From NCBI GenBank assembly GCA_963811255.1, contig CAWEQI010000001.1, positions 1 to 64,000 of the forward strand: 64,000 nt of DNA, read 5' to 3'. The position numbers and the translations under genes were made by a program. Positions 9,046 through 16,759 of this stretch are shown piece by piece. How positions within the stretch are numbered: position 1 is the first letter of the stretch; each line of letters begins with the position of its first letter. The notes below the pieces were generated by a model. That model was not told where the DNA came from, searched no databases, and worked only from the letters and a program-made list of their open reading frames with translations. Source of the DNA: Croceibacterium_B sp963811255. Its GTDB lineage: Bacteria; Pseudomonadota; Alphaproteobacteria; Sphingomonadales; Sphingomonadaceae.

Positions 9046-9136
9046 CCGTTCGCCCTGAGCTTGTCGAAGGGCAGTTCTTCCTTTGAGCGCGGCGCTAGAA
9101 GAAAACGCGGTCCTTCGACAAGCTCAGGACGAACGG
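9046..9136. repeat. Inverted repeat of the sphingomonad CTTCGACAAGCTCAGG type
   Basis: The 26-base arms at 9046-9071 and 9111-9136 are reverse complements at 24 of 26 positions and flank a 39-base spacer. The core CTTCGACAAGCTCAGG is a sequence I recall as widely interspersed in intergenic regions of Sphingomonadales. It lies between divergent hemF and pdeM and could form a large hairpin in either transcript. Confidence 0.8.
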
Positions 9137-9192
9137 AGAAAAGGGCAGGAAGGTCCCTTGCCGAATCGTCACGCTGGCGGCAAGGAATGCAT

Positions 9193-9873
9193 ATGGTTCC
9201 CCTTTCGTTCGCCGGCGAGGAGTTCGCGCTGACCCAGGACCGCGCGCTCTACTGGCCGCGCGAGCGGGCGCTGCTGGTCGCCGACCTGCACCTGGAGAAG
9301 GCGAGCTTTTACGCTAGGCACGGCCAGTTGCTGCCGCCTTACGACAGTCGCGAGACGCTCGAGCGGCTGGCGCTGGCGATCCGCGAAACCGGCGCGCGGC
9401 GGGTGTACACGCTGGGCGACAATTTCCACAACTCGGCCGGGCCGCAACGACTTGAGCCGCATGCCGCAGGGATGCTCGCGGCGCTGGTGCGGGCGACCGA
9501 TTGGGTGTGGATCACCGGCAACCACGATCCGGCAATGGACGCGGCGGCGGGCGGGACGGTGGCGGAGGAACTGGCGATCGCCGGGCTGCTGCTGCGGCAC
9601 CAGGCGAAGGCGGGCGAGACGCAGCCGGAAATCTCCGGCCATTTCCATCCGCGGCTGCAGGTGACCGTGCGCGAGCGCTCAATCCGCCGGCCCTGCGCGG
9701 TGGTCAGCAGCGCGGGGCGGATGATCCTGCCTGCCTACGGCGCGCTGACCGGCGGAATGAACGCCGCCGACCCCGCCATCGTCGAGGCGCTGCAGCCCGC
9801 TGCCGCGATCGATGCCGTGCTGCCGTCGAAGGGGCGGCTGGTACAAGTCCCGCTGTGGCGGAATGCCGCCTAG
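9193..9873 (+). CDS. pdeM: Ligase-associated DNA damage response endonuclease PdeM
   Basis: This 226-residue calcineurin-like metallophosphoesterase has ADLHLEKA (Asp-x-His), LGDNFH, GNHD and GHFHPR metal-ligand motifs in the expected order. PdeM normally accompanies an LHR helicase, a ligase and an exonuclease in a DNA repair module; those partners are not in this window, so it stands alone here. ATG at 9193 lies seven bases after AAGGA; an in-frame ATG at 9187 is too close to that site to be preferred. It is divergent from hemF. Confidence 0.88.
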   Translation: MVPLSFAGEEFALTQDRALYWPRERALLVADLHLEKASFYARHGQLLPPYDSRETLERLALAIRETGARRVYTLGDNFHNSAGPQRLEPHAAGMLAALVRATDWVWITGNHDPAMDAAAGGTVAEELAIAGLLLRHQAKAGETQPEISGHFHPRLQVTVRERSIRRPCAVVSSAGRMILPAYGALTGGMNAADPAIVEALQPAAAIDAVLPSKGRLVQVPLWRNAA

Positions 9874-9940
9874 CCGTCGCATCGCCCCTAGCGCGCCAAG
9901 GCGATTGCCCCTAAGTAACTCGCTTCAATTGCAACCTCAC

Positions 9941-9956
9941 AGGAGACTGCCCCATA
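9941..9956 (+). promoter_or_regulatory. Ribosome binding site and ATA start of infC
   Basis: AGGAG at 9941-9945 is followed after eight bases by ATA at 9954, in frame with IF-3. No ATG, GTG or TTG occurs in this frame between the upstream stop at 9912 and the conserved core. Rare start codons in infC are the known basis of IF-3 autoregulation, because IF-3 itself rejects such codons. Confidence 0.75.
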
Positions 9957-10496
9957 GCCCGTCCTCCCCGGCGCAGCCTGACCCCGCCCGTCAAGAGCGG
10001 CCCGCGCTACGATAACCTCATCCAGTCAGACAAAGTCCGAGTGATCGACGAAAACGGCGAAAACCTCGGCGTCATGTACACCAGCGAAGCGATGGAGCAG
10101 GCCAACGAGCTTGGGCTGAACCTCGTCGAGGTTTCGCCCAACGCCGATCCCCCGGTGGCCAAGTTCCTCGACGTCGGCAAATACCGCTACGAGGCGCAGA
10201 AGAAGGCCAACGCCCAGCGCAAGACGCAAAAGACGCAGGAGATCAAGGAGATCAAGATGCGTCCCAACATCGACGTCCACGATTACGACGTAAAGATGCG
10301 CAGCGTGAAGAAGTTCATCGAGGAAGGCGACAAGGTCAAGATGACCCTGCGCTTCCGCGGTCGCGAGATGGCCCACCAGGAACTGGGCATGGATCTGCTC
10401 CGGCGGGTTCAGGACGACACTGCCGAGATCGCCAAGGTAGAGGCGTTCCCGCGGCTCGAAGGGCGGCAGATGCTGATGGTGCTGGCGCCGAAGTAG
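9954..10496 (+). CDS. infC: Translation initiation factor IF-3
   Basis: This 180-residue factor binds the 30S subunit, prevents premature 50S joining and checks the start codon. Read from ATA at 9954 the N-terminus is basic and proline-rich (ARPPRRSLTPPVKSGPRY), as in sphingomonad IF-3. The core shows GLNLVEVSPNADPPVAK, the lysine-rich linker KKANAQRKTQKTQEIKEIK, and KMTLRFRGREM of the C domain. The GTG at 10041 would remove about 29 conserved residues, so it was not used as the start. The gene stands alone; rpmI and rplT are not downstream. Confidence 0.93.
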   Translation: MARPPRRSLTPPVKSGPRYDNLIQSDKVRVIDENGENLGVMYTSEAMEQANELGLNLVEVSPNADPPVAKFLDVGKYRYEAQKKANAQRKTQKTQEIKEIKMRPNIDVHDYDVKMRSVKKFIEEGDKVKMTLRFRGREMAHQELGMDLLRRVQDDTAEIAKVEAFPRLEGRQMLMVLAPK

Positions 10497-10690
10497 GCGC
10501 CGGGCAATTTAACATAAGTGCATACACGGCGGCGCGGGTCTGCTATAGTGCGACTCGCGCTGCGACCATCACTGGTCGGCCTGTCGTCGGTTTCGGGATT
10601 TTGCCGCAGCCGTCCGCCTCTTGCGGTTGGCCGATACGACGTCCCGAGAGCCAATCGGTGGCTCGCGGTGGATTCACAGGGGCCCGTGCC

Positions 10691-10888
10691 GTGCACACTT
10701 ACACCTTGCTATTCAGCAGTAAGCCGCCGTCCGCTCCGAGGCGAATGGAATTCGACGCCGAGGACGCCGCGCGGGCGTTTTCGATCGCCCAGCGCGAGAG
10801 CGAAAACCGCCCGGTCGAGCTGTGGGAAGGCGGCAAGCGCCTGGGCAAGCTCACGCCGATGGGCGGCGATCTGTGGCAGATCGACTGA
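10691..10888 (+). CDS. Conserved small hypothetical protein
   Basis: A 65-residue protein with no recognised domain (starts VHTYTLLFSSKPPSAPRR; ends GGDLWQID). It is charged and soluble, with FDAEDAARAFSIAQRE predicted helical. I recognise similar short proteins in sphingomonads, which supports it being real, but no function is known. GTG at 10691 is the best start because similarity begins there. The 194-base space upstream contains TATAGT at 10544-10549, a possible -10 element without a convincing -35. Confidence 0.6.
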   Translation: MHTYTLLFSSKPPSAPRRMEFDAEDAARAFSIAQRESENRPVELWEGGKRLGKLTPMGGDLWQID

Positions 10889-10899
10889 GCGGCTGAGCT

Positions 10900-11298
10900 T
10901 CAGGCGCCAGATTCAGCCGGCGGTTCCCACAACTCGATCGGATTGCCTTCGGGGTCGTCAATCCGCGCGAAGCGGCCGACACTGGGATGGTCCCATTCGG
11001 CGCGCCGTTCGACCTCGATCCCGGCCGCCTTCAACTTGGCCGCCAGCGCGTCGAGTCCGGCGACGCGGAAGTTGAGCATCATCTGCCGATCGGCCGGGAA
11101 GTAGGTGTTGCCGCGCGGGAAGAACGAGAACACCGTCTCGCCCGCTTCCTGCGTCCACGACCAATAGCCCTCCGGCGCAGGTTCCGCTCCGGCGGTGACG
11201 GTGAACCCGAGATGTTCGCGATACCAGGCGCTGAGTTTCGCGGGATCATCCGCGCGCAGGAACACGCCGCCGATGCCGACAACTTTCCCCTCTTCCAT
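10900..11298 (-). CDS. VOC family (glyoxalase-like) protein
   Basis: This 132-residue protein has the vicinal oxygen chelate fold. It starts with GIGGVFLRADDPAKLSAWYREHLGF and ends with FARIDDPEGNPIELWEPP, the paired beta-alpha-beta modules of the family, with the C-terminal Glu in the usual metal position. Members range from glyoxalases to antibiotic-binding proteins, so substrate cannot be named. It converges on the 65-residue hypothetical gene with an 11-base gap. Confidence 0.85.
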   Translation of the reverse strand: MEEGKVVGIGGVFLRADDPAKLSAWYREHLGFTVTAGAEPAPEGYWSWTQEAGETVFSFFPRGNTYFPADRQMMLNFRVAGLDALAAKLKAAGIEVERRAEWDHPSVGRFARIDDPEGNPIELWEPPAESGA

Positions 11299-11369
11299 CG
11301 CTGCCCTCCTTGCCCTCGCCCGCGGCGAAGCTAGGATCGCGGCACCAGCCGGTAAAGGGGGAGGGAAAC

Positions 11370-12578
11370 ATGGGCCTGATCGCCGAGTACAGCGGCCTCG
11401 CGCCGCCGCAGAAGACGGCGATCTGGGCGAGCTATCTCGGCTGGACGCTCGACGCGTTCGATTACTTCCTGATGGTGTTCATGCTGAGCGCGATCGGCAA
11501 GACGTTCGGCGCCAGCATCGCGGAAGTTTCCGAAGCGCTGTTCCTCACCCTGGCGGCGCGACCGGTGGGTGCGCTGGTGTTCGGCTGGCTCGGCGACCGC
11601 TTCGGGCGGCGGCCGATGCTGATGGTCGTGATTCTGCTGTTCTCGCTGTTCTCGGCGCTGTCCGGCCTCGCCGGTTCGCTCGGTCAGCTGCTGGTGATCC
11701 GCGCCTGCTTCGGCTTTGCGATGGGCGGCGAGTGGGGTCTCGGCGCGAGCCTGGTGATGGAGACGATTCCGATCCGCCTGCGCGGCCCCGTCTCGGGCCT
11801 GCTGCAGGCCGGCTACCCGACCGGCTATTTCCTCGCCAGCCTGGTCTATTACCTGCTGTTCGACGCGATCGGCTGGCGGGCGATGTTCTTCGTCGGCCTG
11901 GCGCCGGCGCTGTTCGTGCTGTTCATCCGCAGCCGGGTGGAAGAGAGCCCGGCGTTCGCGGCCCGCCGTGACCAGCCGCGCCCATCGCTGGTGAAGGTCT
12001 TCTCCGAACACTGGAAGATGGCACTGTACCTGATCGTGCTGATGACCGGGATGAACTTCCTCAGCCACGGGACGCAGGACCTCTACCCCACGTTCCTGCA
12101 GCAGCAGCACGGCTTCGACACGCATGTCACCGGCACGCTGGCGATCGTGCTCAACGTCGGTGCGATCGTCGGCTCGCTCGGTTTCGGCGTTCTCGCCGAG
12201 CGGATCGGACGGCGGAGGAACCTGGCGCTCGCCTGCCTGCTGGTGCTGCCGGTGATTCCCCTGTGGGTCTATTCCGGGACGCTGCTGCCGCTGGCCGCCG
12301 GCGCGTTCCTGATGGGCGTGGCGGTGCAAGGCGCGTGGGGCAACATCCCCGCCTACCTGAACGAGCTATCGCCGCCGGCGGTGCGGGCGATGTTCCCCGG
12401 CGTGGTGTACCAGCTCGGCAACCTCATCGCCTCGCGCGTATCGCCGATCCAGGCGGGCATCGCCGAAGGATCGCGGCGGCGATTATGCCTATGCGCTGGC
12501 GGTGGTCACGGCGGTGACAGCTGTCGCGCTGGTGGCGTGGATTGGTTCGGCCCGGAGCGGCGCGAAGAACTGGAATAG
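11370..12578 (+). CDS. MFS transporter (metabolite:H+ symporter type), C-terminus doubly frameshifted
   Basis: A major facilitator transporter with about 12 membrane helices. The loop-2 motif GWLGDRFGRRP and GFAMGGEWGLGASLVMET place it in the sugar/metabolite:H+ symporter group (sialate/carboxylate type). As written, the last 39 residues are aberrant. A one-base insertion near 12467-12475 and a one-base deletion near 12543 restore a hydrophobic helix (GDYAYALAVVTAVTAVALV) and the natural end GPERREELE. Because the two shifts cancel, the stop at 12578 is probably right. The ATG at 11370 follows GGAGGGAAAC. Confidence 0.85.
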   Translation: MGLIAEYSGLAPPQKTAIWASYLGWTLDAFDYFLMVFMLSAIGKTFGASIAEVSEALFLTLAARPVGALVFGWLGDRFGRRPMLMVVILLFSLFSALSGLAGSLGQLLVIRACFGFAMGGEWGLGASLVMETIPIRLRGPVSGLLQAGYPTGYFLASLVYYLLFDAIGWRAMFFVGLAPALFVLFIRSRVEESPAFAARRDQPRPSLVKVFSEHWKMALYLIVLMTGMNFLSHGTQDLYPTFLQQQHGFDTHVTGTLAIVLNVGAIVGSLGFGVLAERIGRRRNLALACLLVLPVIPLWVYSGTLLPLAAGAFLMGVAVQGAWGNIPAYLNELSPPAVRAMFPGVVYQLGNLIASRVSPIQAGIAEGSRRRLCLCAGGGHGGDSCRAGGVDWFGPERREELE

Positions 12579-12641
12579 CCTGCAGCCGTTCGCTGTTCTG
12601 CACGATTGCGGGCGAACCGCTATCCGGTTACAGGCGAAACC

Positions 12642-13943
12642 ATGTCCGATCCCCTCACCCCCCGCCGCAAGCCCAAGCCCGAAGTCACCACCATCGGCGG
12701 GCGGGCGCTGAAGCCGTCGACGCTGATGATGGGGTTCGGCTACGATCCGGTGCTGTCCGAAGGCGCGTTGAAGCCGCCGATCTTTCTCACCAGCACCTTC
12801 GTGTTCGAGAGCGCCGAGGCCGGCAAGCGGCACTTCGAGGGCATCACCGGCAAGCGCGAAGGCGGCGCCGAGGGGCTGGTCTATTCGCGCTTCAACGGCC
12901 CGAACCAGGAAATCCTCGAGGATCGGCTGTGCGTGTGGGACGGGGCCGAGGAAGCGCTGGTGTTCTCGAGCGGGATGACCGCGATCTGCGTGCTGATGAT
13001 GGCCTATTGCCAGGCGGGCGACGTGATCGTCCATTCGGGCCCGCTATACGCCGCGAGCGAAGGCTTCGTCGCCCGGGTGCTTGGCAAGTTCGGCGTGCGT
13101 TACGTCGATTTTCCCGCCGGGGCGACGCGCGAGGAACTCGATGCCGTGCTGGCGAAGGCCAACGGCATGGCTGCCGAAACGGGCGGCAAGGTGGCGATGA
13201 TCTACCTTGAAAGCCCCGGCAACCCGACCAACGCGCTGGTCGATATAGAGGCCGTGCGCGACGCGCGCGATGCCGCGCTCGATCCCGCCGCGGCCCCCAT
13301 TGCAATCGACAACACTTTCCTCGGGCCGCTGTGGCAACGCCCGCTGCAGCACGGCGCCGACATCGTCGTCTATTCGCTAACCAAGTACGCCGGCGGGCAC
13401 TCGGATCTCGTCGCCGGCGCGATATCGGGCGCCAAGGCATGGATGGACCCGGTGCGATCGCTGCGCAACACAATGGGCGGCATCTGCGACCCCAACACCG
13501 CGTGGATGCTGCTGCGCAGCCTGGAGACGCTGGAAATCCGCATGCAGCGCGCGACCGAGAACGCGATCCGCGTGTGCGACTTCCTCAAGGATCACCCGAA
13601 AGTCGCCGGCGTCGGCTTCCTCGGCCTGCTCGAGGACGGGCGGCAGAAGGACATCTACGACCGCCACTGCAGCGGCCCCGGCAGCACCTTCAGCCTGTTC
13701 ATCGAAGGCGGCGAGGCCGAAGCGTTCCGCTTCCTCGACGCGCTCAAAGTCGCCAAGCTGGCGGTCAGCCTCGGCGGTACCGAGACGCTCGCCAGCCATC
13801 CGGCGGCGATGACTCACCTATCGGTGCCGGAAGCGCGCAAGGCGGCGCTCGGCATCACCGACAACCTGGTGCGCATTTCCATCGGCATCGAGGACGCCGA
13901 CGACCTGATCGCCGATTTCGACCAGGCGCTGACGGCGGTTTAG
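12642..13943 (+). CDS. Cystathionine gamma-synthase family PLP enzyme
   Basis: This 433-residue Cys/Met-metabolism PLP-dependent enzyme has SSGMTAI (cofactor phosphate contact), YLESPGNPTN, and the Schiff-base lysine in VVYSLTKYAGGHSD. It belongs to the trans-sulfuration group (cystathionine gamma-synthase, gamma- or beta-lyase, methionine gamma-lyase); the exact reaction cannot be fixed from sequence reading. The ATG at 12642 (MSDPLTPRRKPKPEV) was preferred over 12606 because similarity begins there. The end is two bases from the stop of the convergent PilZ gene. Confidence 0.88.
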   Translation: MSDPLTPRRKPKPEVTTIGGRALKPSTLMMGFGYDPVLSEGALKPPIFLTSTFVFESAEAGKRHFEGITGKREGGAEGLVYSRFNGPNQEILEDRLCVWDGAEEALVFSSGMTAICVLMMAYCQAGDVIVHSGPLYAASEGFVARVLGKFGVRYVDFPAGATREELDAVLAKANGMAAETGGKVAMIYLESPGNPTNALVDIEAVRDARDAALDPAAAPIAIDNTFLGPLWQRPLQHGADIVVYSLTKYAGGHSDLVAGAISGAKAWMDPVRSLRNTMGGICDPNTAWMLLRSLETLEIRMQRATENAIRVCDFLKDHPKVAGVGFLGLLEDGRQKDIYDRHCSGPGSTFSLFIEGGEAEAFRFLDALKVAKLAVSLGGTETLASHPAAMTHLSVPEARKAALGITDNLVRISIGIEDADDLIADFDQALTAV

Positions 13944-13945
13944 CG

Positions 13946-14329
13946 TCAGGCAAAGCGGCGGGTCAGTTGCCTGAACCAGTGCCGCAGGATTCCCTTGGGT
14001 TTTTCCGGAGCGCTTTCAAACACCACCTGTAGGGGCTCGGGCTCGAGAATTCCGAAGGCCACCGCCGCCGCCTTGCTGAGCGGGCGTTCGAACTCGACCC
14101 CGGCGACATTGCCGTGCTGCCAGACGATCCGTCCAGCGATGCTGCGCACGCCGGGCAGTTCGATCATGGCGGTGCCGCCGAGCTCGATCGGCGCGCCGCG
14201 CTGCTCCAGGCGGCACCCGCTCTCCGACACATCGTGGATGGTTACCGAGCGCGGAAACGCCGGCATGCGGCACGTGAGATGAAGCTTGACCTGTCTTCGT
14301 TGTGCAGCGCGGCGTTCCACGGCAACCAT
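13946..14329 (-). CDS. PilZ domain protein
   Basis: This 127-residue protein carries the c-di-GMP binding signature of PilZ domains: ERRAAQRRQVK (RxxxR) near the N-terminus and HDVSESGCRL (D-x-S-x-x-G) about 20 residues later, then a beta-barrel with GIVWQHGNVAGVEF-like spacing. It is likely a single-domain c-di-GMP effector; the target is unknown. The C-terminal basic tail (RHWFRQLTRRF) is unusual but seen in stand-alone PilZ proteins. Confidence 0.88.
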   Translation of the reverse strand: MVAVERRAAQRRQVKLHLTCRMPAFPRSVTIHDVSESGCRLEQRGAPIELGGTAMIELPGVRSIAGRIVWQHGNVAGVEFERPLSKAAAVAFGILEPEPLQVVFESAPEKPKGILRHWFRQLTRRFA

Positions 14330-14416
14330 ACCCCCCGATCGGAGGAGCGGATTACTTAATCGGCTGCAAAGGAACCGTTAACTCTGGCGGAGCTTTTGCT
14401 TAACGCAAGTTAGCAC

Positions 14417-15154
14417 TCAACGTTTGATCCAGCTCTTGGCTTCCTCCAGCTGGTCCACGTTGAACAGCTTCGTCTCGGCCCTCATCAGCGGCGCAAACAG
14501 GCGAGCGCCGGCGCGAATCCAGCCGACGTCGGTAACCACCGCGATGCGGCCGAAGTCGGCCCAGTGGCCGAAGCCGAAACGGGCGTCGTCCCACGCCGCC
14601 TCGGGCGAATAGGAAATGAAGTTGTCGTCAATCAGCAGGAGAATCTTCAGCTTGTCGTGGGTCTTGAGCTTCTCCTCCACCAGCGGCACGAGCATCTCGC
14701 GATAGTCCTGCGCGGTGATGATCCCGGTCACCTTGAGCGCGACGACGTCGCTCGGCAGGCCGCCGATAGGCTCGAACGCTCCCGGATGGTCCGCTTCCTG
14801 CTGGACCCACTCGCGTGCGGCGTCGATCTTGTCTTCGGGGAAATGGCGGAGCTTGGCGTGGACGAGAAGATTGGCCACTTGCGGCAGAACCGCCAAAAGG
14901 CCCACATCGCCCACGATCGCGACCTTCTTCACCAGCCGCTGATGTTCCTTCACCAGGTGAAGGTGCTTCTGCATCGCGCACAGGTTCGCCCAGTGCGGGA
15001 TGCCGCGGGGGCGGATCAGCAGGTTGGGCACGCTGTCGTGCTCGTTGGCATAGCCGTCGATCGCTTCGGCGACGCGGTCGAAATCCTCTTCGGTCAGCGC
15101 GCCTTCGGGCGTGAGCTCGGCGACGTTGGCGAACGGAAAATCGATGCCGATCAT
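14417..15154 (-). CDS. Tandem SpoIIAA-like (STAS/SEC14-type) protein
   Basis: This 245-residue soluble protein appears to contain two SpoIIAA-like domains. The first half shows GALTEEDFDRVAEAIDGYA and KHQR-type VAIVGDVG, and the second repeats the plan with GIITAQDYREMLVPLVEEKL, ILLLIDDNF, WADFGRIAVVTDVGWIRAG and FNVDQLEEAKSWI. The family resembles lipid-binding SEC14/STAS folds, with no defined role. The ATG is at 15154. Confidence 0.75.
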   Translation of the reverse strand: MIGIDFPFANVAELTPEGALTEEDFDRVAEAIDGYANEHDSVPNLLIRPRGIPHWANLCAMQKHLHLVKEHQRLVKKVAIVGDVGLLAVLPQVANLLVHAKLRHFPEDKIDAAREWVQQEADHPGAFEPIGGLPSDVVALKVTGIITAQDYREMLVPLVEEKLKTHDKLKILLLIDDNFISYSPEAAWDDARFGFGHWADFGRIAVVTDVGWIRAGARLFAPLMRAETKLFNVDQLEEAKSWIKR

Positions 15155-15293
15155 GCAAGAGGCTCCTTTTGTCGCTCGGCAGGGGTGTCGCGGGCCGACC
15201 TTCGCTCCGCCATCCGGGAATGCCCCAGGGCCGCGATGGTGTCGCCGGAAAACGAGATCGTGGCGCGACGTCGCCGCGTTTCGCAGTTCAGGA

Positions 15294-15323
15294 ATCAGAG
15301 GTCAGAAGTCGTCGGCCTCTGAT
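15294..15323 (-). terminator. Hairpin after the J-domain gene, possible terminator
   Basis: ATCAGAGG at 15294-15301 pairs perfectly with CCTCTGAT at 15316-15323 around a 14-base loop. It lies directly after the stop of the minus-strand J-domain gene. The downstream T content is low, so it may be a weak or Rho-dependent stop. Confidence 0.4.
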
Positions 15324-15329
15324 CCCCGA

Positions 15330-15866
15330 TTACTCGCCGCGCCATTCGCGGCGTTCCTCGGCCTGGCGCAGCACCTCGTAGGCGACGCTGTAGGTCTGAA
15401 ACTGCTTCGCCGCCTCCTCGTCGCCTGGCTTTACGTCGGGATGGACTTCCTTGGCCTTGGCGCGCCAGGCTTTCTTGACCGCCTCGAAATCGGCGTCGGA
15501 TTCGAGCCCAAGCAGCTCGAGCGCGCGCATCTCGTCGGCGCTGCGGCTGCCGTCGCCGGAGCCGCCCCAGCCGTAGTGCGCGGCTTCGGCGTAGCCGGCG
15601 TTGGTGCGTTGCTCGGCCCGCTCGCGCGCTTCGGCCTGTTCCTTGTCGAGCCCTTCGAAGTAATCCCACCGGCGGTTGTACTCGGCGGCGTGGCGCTGGC
15701 AGAAATACCAGCGCTCGGGGCTGTTGGGCGATTTGGGCGCGGGGCAGTCGCCGGGTTCCTCGCAGCCGTGGCGGTCGCACAGCCGCACGGTCGCCGCGTC
15801 GCGCGAGCCGCCGTAACCGCGCCAGCGGGGGAACCCCCAGTCGAGCGATCGGCGGGGGCGGCTCAT
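15330..15866 (-). CDS. C-terminal J-domain protein with an N-terminal cysteine cluster
   Basis: This 178-residue protein has a J domain at its C-terminus (residues about 112-175) with the essential HPD at 142-144, so it should stimulate an Hsp70 (DnaK) ATPase. The first 65 residues contain Cys30, Cys35, Cys41 and Cys56 with neighbouring histidines (CDRHGC, YFCQRH), a possible zinc site. It has neither the Gly/Phe region nor the substrate-binding domain of DnaJ. The family is seen in alphaproteobacteria and has no assigned client. Confidence 0.85.
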   Translation of the reverse strand: MSRPRRSLDWGFPRWRGYGGSRDAATVRLCDRHGCEEPGDCPAPKSPNSPERWYFCQRHAAEYNRRWDYFEGLDKEQAEARERAEQRTNAGYAEAAHYGWGGSGDGSRSADEMRALELLGLESDADFEAVKKAWRAKAKEVHPDVKPGDEEAAKQFQTYSVAYEVLRQAEERREWRGE

Positions 15867-16006
15867 GAGGGCACGATCTTCGGCATCGCTTCCATAATAG
15901 GGCGCTGCGGGGCTCGGTCCAAGGACTCAATCAGCGACACTTTGAGACAAATGCTGCATTGCAATATCGCACTTGCACACCATATAGGGCGGGCAAGGAG
16001 GCTCCC

Positions 16007-16162
16007 GTGAGCAAGCAGTTGACCCTTTCCGCCGCCGCTTCCGTCGCCGCCATGGCGATCTTCGCGCTGTTCGCCGCGCATTCGGTTCAGCGGGTCAACG
16101 CCATGGGCGCGCCGGCCGCAGCCGCCGCGCCCGCGCTCCAGGCCTCGCTGCCGGGCTCCTGA
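16007..16162 (+). CDS. Small hypothetical single-pass protein
   Basis: A 51-residue protein (starts VSKQLTLSAAASVAAM) with one hydrophobic segment, residues about 6-24, and an alanine-rich tail. GTG at 16007 is preceded by AAGGAG six bases upstream, a strong ribosome binding site that makes this gene likely to be real. Function unknown; it lies between divergent J-domain and convergent pal genes. Confidence 0.6.
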   Translation: MSKQLTLSAAASVAAMAIFALFAAHSVQRVNAMGAPAAAAAPALQASLPGS

Positions 16163-16178
16163 GCCCGACCAAATCGAG

Positions 16179-16688
16179 CTACTGGATGACCACCGTCACG
16201 TCGCGGCGGTTCTTGGCCCACGCCTCTTCGTTCGAGCCGAGCGCCACCGGGCGTTCCTTGCCGTAGCTGATCGTGCTCAGCCGGCTGGCGGGCACGCCCA
16301 GGCTGACCAGGTAATCCTTCGCCGCATTGGCCCTGCGCTCGCCGAGCGCGAGGTTGTATTCGCGCGTGCCGCGTTCGTCGCAGTTGCCTTCGATCCGCGC
16401 GCGGGTGTTGGGGTATTGCAGCAGGTATTGCGCCTGCTGGCGCAACGCGGCGGCATCTTCGCTGTCGATGTTGTACTTGTCGGTGTCGAAATAGATCACG
16501 TCCTGACCGTTCATCACCTGCTGGAAGTGCGCCTCGGTGCCCGGCTGCGGGCCGCTCGGCGGAGCTTGCGCGGGCGCGGGCGCAGCGCTCGCTTGTGGCG
16601 CGGGAGGTAACTCTGCCGGAGGCTTCTTGGCACAGGCGGTCAATGCCAAGGCGCTCGCGGCGGCGAGAGTGATGGCAGTGCGGTTCAT
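16179..16688 (-). CDS. pal: Peptidoglycan-associated lipoprotein Pal
   Basis: This 169-residue outer-membrane lipoprotein of the Tol-Pal system has the lipobox LTAC (Cys19), a proline/alanine-rich linker and a C-terminal OmpA-like domain (VIYFDTDKYNI; GNCDERGTREYNLALGERRA) that binds diaminopimelate in peptidoglycan. It anchors the outer membrane to the wall and works with TolB during division. The ATG is at 16688; the frame continues upstream into tolB only because no stop intervenes. It is the last gene of ybgC-tolQRAB-pal. Confidence 0.95.
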   Translation of the reverse strand: MNRTAITLAAASALALTACAKKPPAELPPAPQASAAPAPAQAPPSGPQPGTEAHFQQVMNGQDVIYFDTDKYNIDSEDAAALRQQAQYLLQYPNTRARIEGNCDERGTREYNLALGERRANAAKDYLVSLGVPASRLSTISYGKERPVALGSNEEAWAKNRRDVTVVIQ

Positions 16689-16759
16689 CGGGTTCTCCTT
16701 ATCGTTATTCCTATCGCACGGGACCGGGCGATCCCTATCCTCAGAAATAGTCAACGCGG

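Noticed and set aside
10041..10496. GTG at 10041 as the start of infC
   Set aside because: It would remove the basic N-terminus conserved in IF-3; ATA at 9954 has a well-placed AGGAG and restores it.
14383..14410. GGAACCGTTAAC downstream of the PilZ leader as an EcfG promoter
   Set aside because: There is no CGTT at 16 or 17 bases, and the adjacent genes point away from it.
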